Assembly: GCF_027942865.1 (NCBI RefSeq)
Contig: NC_134509.1
Coordinates: forward strand, 25,044,697 to 25,108,696
DNA length: 64,000 nucleotides
From: Odontesthes bonariensis
Lineage: Eukaryota > Chordata > Actinopteri > Atheriniformes > Atherinopsidae
Direction of reading: 5' to 3'
Position numbers and translations under genes: made by a program
Shown: piece after piece, positions 58,801 to 64,000 of the stretch
Position numbering within the stretch: the first letter of the stretch is position 1
How the letters are laid out: each line of letters starts with the position of its first letter
The notes under the pieces: generated by a model
What the model saw: the letters and a program-made list of their open reading frames with translations, nothing else
Told to the model about the DNA's origin: nothing
Databases searched by the model: none

Positions 58801-61430
58801 GTAAGATTTGCAGTTACAGCCATTCTTAACTGTTTGGGAAGGTTGGCTAAAATTAGCATTAAAATTAAAATTTGTAAAAAAAACGTGTTCCACAGAGACA
58901 TAAAGACATGCAAATCATAGTTTTTGCTTAAGCAATTTTCTTTAAAATACAGTACTGTGCCAAAGTCTTCAGCCATCGTTCAGTTCTTTCTATTTTGCCA
59001 GAAATAAAACTTAAAATAAAACAACGATTTATTGGAACATTAGCAGATATGAATGGAAATACTGCATATAAACAAAAAAATAGAATGAATGAAAATAGAT
59101 CTGATATGGGGAAACCTGATCAAGCTTATACTGGTTCATTCAACAACTGATATAAAATGACTTTAGTCCACCCAATTAAATTAAGACCTGGCCCTAATCA
59201 ATAAATCAACTTTATCAAATTTTGTTGACCCAACCCAAACATATTAATTTGATAACACATAATTACTTAATTCTGAAAGATAACCATAGAACTGCATGGA
59301 AATTAGGTTTTTTCTTTAATGTTCATTTGATAAGTTATGATATTAAGAGCTTGATTAACTTACAACCAATAAGAATGAATCACTTAACAAACCCTAAACT
59401 CATTGCACTTGCAAGCAAACATCCTCTATTTAGTCAATGACAGAAGTGCCTTTGTATATTAATAATTTACTCAAGTCATCTCTCTATAACCGCGGAACAG
59501 CTTCCTATCAGAAACCTTAATGTCTGAGACGTCTGTTACTGGACCAATGTGTTGTTGCTTGAAATGTTTAACATTAGTTTTCAATATTCTGAGCACAATA
59601 ATTTAACTCTAATGATTTGGCAGCAGAAATCAGATTACAAACCAAAGAAATTGGACTCAAAAAATAGCAGCGTTCAGTGCCAAGATACCACCAGAAAAGG
59701 TGGCAGAAAATAATCAAGAAGCACAAAGGTGCTATATTCAATTGGGTGATACCTCAATATAAAAACAGTCTGATATAATTACAAATTGTGCAATCAAAGT
59801 TCAATATATTTTACTTAAAGTATTGAAAGCAAAATAATCCTGTTGTAGAGGGATCATTTTAATTTCTTTACAAATATCTAAAAAATGTCCTGAAAAATAC
59901 ATATTTCCTTTTGAGATGTAGTAGAAATAAAGACAAATAACAATATTTTAAAGAAAACAACATGTTAAGGTATTACATCTTAGAAAAGTTGTTGTTGTTG
60001 TTTTAATAGTGGAAAATAAGTTATTCTTACTCAGGGTTAAACTGCTTCTTTAAAAATGCCAGAGGATTAACTTTGGCTCTTTCCAAATAGAAAAAAAAAT
60101 AAAAAATGTTGCTTTCATGAGTAGTTATGCAGTCATTGATTTCCTCCAAACCGTAACCTGCAGAAATAAAGAAAACATAAAAACACTGTCAGACACAACA
60201 GTCAATAAATTAAAAGTCATGACATTATCCCCATATAGGGAAAAGGAAAAACAGGTGCACAGTCTCCCAAGAAACACAAGAAGTGCAGGAGTTACCCCAT
60301 GCAGAGTTCCTGATGTGGAGTTATTCCTCCCTGAACGAAACCTTTTCATGGGTCTCTGGCTGTAGTAATGCAAAATCTACTGGACTCTACAAATAACCAT
60401 TCAGTCAATAAACAGTTTGAAGACAAGTGTTTTTAACGCAATGTTTTTTCTTTTCACTGATGATGACAGTAAAATGCGAGCCGGGGGCCATAAGATCTGT
60501 TGACTGCATCTTACCTGGTGGAACAGTTGCTGACCGCTCTGCTGTGCCAGCCAGGAACAGACCGGCTGTCTGCCCCTGTTCATACTGGTGTGGTTTGGGG
60601 CCTGTACACTTGTTGTTGGCGCCGCCCGAACATAAGTGTCCCTAATTTACAGAGAGCTTATTCTGAAAATGCTCATATGTCAGAGCATCTGAGCTGAGTG
60701 TGTCACGCCAGTTCAGACTGTTAAACACCTCCAAAAACGTGTTGTTTTTTTACTCTTCTTTTCACAAAATTGTCTCAAAGGCAGCTACTTCGACACTTCC
60801 ACATACATTTTCCTCCACCGGCTGCTGATGAATCCTGCACTGCACTACGAATGCCGTAGAGCAGTAGCAGATAGTGCTTCATTCGAATGTTCCTCCTTTC
60901 TCATCTACACTTCTCCATAAAACACAGCAAGCAATGATGCTGAAGGATTGTGTTATTTGGAAAGGCCAGGGTGGAAAAGATTATTCAGAGCCTTTGGTAA
61001 TAAAAACTGCCAGAGGAGAGCTGGGGAGAATTATGACAGCAATCCTTTAGTTTTCATTTGTGGAGGCTGTTTTTTTTATTATTATTTTTTTTTTATTCTC
61101 ATTTGATGCAAAGGAGGATAAAGAAACCTTGAAGTGGAAAAACAACAGACAATCTAATTTGTCACATTGAGAAGTGTAAATACAAGCTGCATTTCTGTTG
61201 ATTACTCATATGTAAAACTGTAGATCAAACTTACAGATTATTTCTGCCTGCAATTAACCTGCTCAGCGTCTCCCAATCTGCGATTCGTCATCGTCCAAAC
61301 TGTCTGATCAGCCCAAGCTTTCACTGCAACAGAAATGTTTATAGATGCTGCAGAATGGTGCCCATGTTTGCTGTTTCCAATCTCATTATTGCTTATGTAA
61401 TGCAAACATGTATTTAAGATATGATAAGGC
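55831..61430. other. Gene-poor stretch upstream of lbx1
   Basis: No coding exon can be supported. It is AT-rich, with a GATGACGAT tandem near 56,680 and poly(T) runs. Around 58,948 TACAGTACTGTGCCAAAGTC resembles the end of a fish DNA transposon, but no partner end or coding piece was found. Confidence 0.5.
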
Positions 61431-61439
61431 TACAGGGCC

Positions 61440-61870
61440 ACTCTAATTACATGAAGTGGGTTTGGGTTGTGTTAATTCAATGCCCATAAGGGCTTTTCCA
61501 ATATGGCCGCGTGGGACCAAACGCAGACAGGTCAGCTGTTCTTTCTGAGAGGAGAGGAATGTCTTTCTTCCTCCTCCTCACTCCCTCTTCCTCATTCCCT
61601 CCATCCTTTGTCAGTTATTTTCCTCTCTTTTCTTCTCTACCTCTCACCACTCCCTCTGTCACATCTCCCTCTCAACACACACATGCACAAACACTATCTT
61701 TGAGAGATGGCCTCTGTCTTTCAATTAGCCTGCAATGGCCCTCTTACAAGGCTGGCGTCTGGCGAGTTAGGCCTGCAGCAGATGCTGCTGTGGATTGGCC
61801 GTTCATCTGCAGCCTGCAGACTGTATTGAATAGTCATTAGGGTGGAGCTGACTATTCATGGCAGGAGAAG
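61440..61870. promoter_or_regulatory. Candidate conserved non-coding element
   Basis: Unique sequence with paired E-boxes (CAGATG at about 61,779 and CATCTG at about 61,804), a palindromic GCCCATAAGGGC at about 61,482 and TTTCAATTAGCC at about 61,719. A pyrimidine-rich CT stretch lies inside (61,560-61,680). The position about 6 kb upstream of lbx1 would suit an enhancer. This is inferred only. Confidence 0.3.
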
Positions 61871-62299
61871 TGGCTTTGTGTGGGAGGGGAATGCTGCTAC
61901 ATCAGGTTATCTTTATTTTTCTTGTTCTCTGTGGGTTTTTTACTGTTTTCCAAGAAGGGAGGGCTCTCATTAGGAAGATAAGGGAAAAAAACAACATCAA
62001 TGACATCACCTCTAGCATAATTCATTTTTACATGTAATAGGTTCTCATGGTTTGTTATATCATTTTAATCAGCAATAGGGTGCAAAAATGCAGAGAAAGA
62101 AGAAGAGAGACAGCCACAGAGAACCCCCTGTTGGGCAGAAGAGCCACGAGCCAGTCTGTTGCATTTGTGTATGATTTGTCAACTCTCAGTGGGTCCGTTC
62201 ATCAAGCACCTGGCAACCCTGCACAGCGGAATATGGTGCCTGCCATGACCATACACCAACACACACACAACCATATGCCCCCATTGTCATTTCAATGAG

Positions 62300-62830
62300 C
62301 TCGGACAACATTCACTTTCGCCTCCTTTCAACAAACGCTATCAATACAAACCCCATGTGGAGGGGCCCGGGTCAAGAGGGAGTCTCACTACAAAGTGGCT
62401 GCTGACGCACACACAGGCAAAAGAGGACACACACACACACCATCCCTCTGCTCCTCCTCCTCCTCGTCCTCCTCTGCTGAACCCCCGTAGGCTGGACTGA
62501 GGAAATGTGAATTAGCGTCATCAATGCAGAGGTTAACATTGCGCAAAGATGATGTTGACCTCTCGTTGTATTCTTGGTTTGATGTCTTTCTTAGGGGCCA
62601 AGTGCTTATGAATAAAAATGGCGAGGGGAGAGGTTGACAAAGGGATTTGTCTGACTAATGCCAAAGGAGAACCCCTCAGGGAGAGCCTGGTTAAGCCCAA
62701 CACCACTGAATCCTCCCCTGCAGTATTATCAATCATGGAGTGGCTCACACTGCGCTGTTATTGTTTTTGCCATAATTGTGTCAGAATAGCTTTCATTTGT
62801 CTCTAATGAAAAGTGTCTGCATTCGTCATG
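62300..62830. promoter_or_regulatory. Candidate conserved non-coding element
   Basis: Non-repetitive sequence of mixed composition with a CTC-triplet run at about 62,448-62,476. Downstream of it lies a stretch rich in AT-core sites (GTGAATTAGCG, TCTCTAATGAAAAG, CATGCTAATTTGG). No protein-like frame was found. Regulatory function is inferred from the developmental-gene context. Confidence 0.3.
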
Positions 62831-64000
62831 CTAATTTGGTGACAACATAAATATTGTACAACATATGTGTTGCCAGTTTGTGTCTGTATGGTGATAGATT
62901 ATTCATTTTCACTTAAATATGTAAAAATCAAAGGGCCTGTTTATCTGTACTACAACCCTTATTTTCCTCATTTATACTGATGAAGAATGTTGTTTTTCTT
63001 TTTTGTCCAGAAGTTGAAATGTTAAAATATTACATTTTAAAATTCAGCATCAACATTTGCTTTGACAAATGGGTGACGTTTTCAGGGACTATTTCTCTGA
63101 TGAAATTGTCCATATGGTGGTCTTTCATTTTAATTTAAACAAATAAGAAGTTGTGTTTCTGAAACTTTGAAATAAATATTCCATTCAATGTCACCTTTTT
63201 TTTCAAATTAAGATAAAAACAATTTTTTTTAAATTCATCAGTAAAACTGCTTATTGTTTCTAAGGAAAGGAAAGGAAAAAATATTTGTTTAAACTTAATC
63301 CAACAGACTCAGCACTAATTTTACAACCAATTTACAAAGACACTGATAGCTTCTTCCACATGTGTGTTAATGTTAATAACTATTGGTAACAGCATAAAGA
63401 GCAGAAAACCCGAGGTGAAAAAGGCTGAGGCAACCTTTAACCTTGATATAATTGAGAGACATGTCAGCGTTGGTTGGTTACATGATTCAAAATGATTTGT
63501 TTAGCAGTCACACTGAACTAAGAGCCCGTTTCACCACCACAAATCTCTTTTGGTTGACTTGTTGTGAGTGCGACTGCATGTGCAGGTGCTCATCTTTGTC
63601 AATCTTTTTTTGTGTGCAAACAAATTAAACACTGCACACTCCCACACACACTCACACATGATCTGCTCCGCAGGGCCTACGCTTGTGTTTATGACTTTAT
63701 TAAAAGCGTCTTGTTTCATATCATGCTCTCCCAGCAAAGAAACGCACACCCCATATATCACACTGTTATTGTGGGTAATTAAGAACAAAACTTGGTGTTA
63801 TATGGGGCCTGTTGTGCTTACGCAAAATTGACCACTTTAATTGCAAAGGAAATATATTTTCTTGCACTTTATCATGTGTGAATGATATTATTACTCTTCT
63901 TAATATTGAAGGAGGAGGAGGGCCCAGAGAAGATGGCACAGGCATTCATTACACTAACAGTCCCCCTTAAAAATGAATGGTAATGAGACACAACAGCTAT
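62831..64000. other. Right end of the window, no gene seen
   Basis: AT-rich sequence, with short CA-rich patches near 63,640. Nothing recognisable as a gene, RNA or transposon. Confidence 0.5.

Noticed and set aside
61503-61840. 66- and 109-codon plus-strand frames
   Set aside because: They are driven by a CT-rich low-complexity tract and have no domain or splice context.
1-64000. CRISPR arrays, operons, prokaryotic defence systems, rRNA and canonical tRNA genes
   Set aside because: This is vertebrate nuclear DNA. The only tRNA-like sequences are the degenerate heads of SINEs at 40,825 and 41,664, which lack a complete cloverleaf.

Overview
The window is nuclear DNA from a ray-finned (teleost) fish. 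The evidence is vertebrate genes with GT-AG introns and typical fish exon sizes, a moderately AT-rich background, and dense teleost-type repeats: L2/Rex1-like and RTE-like LINEs, Tc1-like transposons and tRNA-derived SINEs. Four protein-coding genes can be rebuilt exon by exon. All splice junctions were joined by eye and keep frame, and the predicted lengths sit close to the known families.

Layout, left to right. Positions 1-870 hold the endonuclease end of an L2/Rex1-like LINE on the minus strand that runs off the left edge. About 1,320-2,700 is a Tc1-like remnant with long inverted ends, split by other repeat sequence. From 2.7 to 12.8 kb I see no gene. A complete type I keratin gene (8 exons, 427 aa) lies on the plus strand at 12,964-15,977. 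A full-length but dead RTE-like LINE lies on the minus strand at 18,422-21,580, bracketed by a 13-bp target-site duplication. From 21.6 to 29.1 kb there are only repeats: an L2-like fragment, a short element with 19-bp inverted ends, and LINE tails.

The right half has three minus-strand genes. smap1 (10 exons, 29,670-38,625, about 458 aa) encodes an Arf GTPase-activating protein with an intact zinc finger, arginine finger and clathrin box. cenpk (10 coding exons, 40,438-48,065, 268 aa) encodes a subunit of the inner kinetochore CCAN. lbx1 (2 exons, 54,131-55,377, about 271 aa) encodes the ladybird homeodomain factor. smap1 and cenpk are separated by a dead Tc1-like transposon. The long last intron of cenpk and one smap1 intron have collected SINEs, L2-like pieces and Tc1-like pieces. 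About 50-64 kb is the gene-poor territory of lbx1. It is largely free of recognisable repeats and has several stretches that look like conserved regulatory DNA by composition only.

The genes are functionally unrelated (cytoskeleton, vesicle traffic, kinetochore, development), and their human counterparts lie on four different chromosomes, so this is a fish-specific neighbourhood. I found no convincing novel multigene system. The most useful observations are the complete dated-looking RTE insertion, a CDE/CHR-like plus CRE arrangement in the cenpk promoter, a 9-nt first coding exon in cenpk, a 14-nt keratin exon, and a long open frame with homeodomain-type sites just upstream of lbx1.
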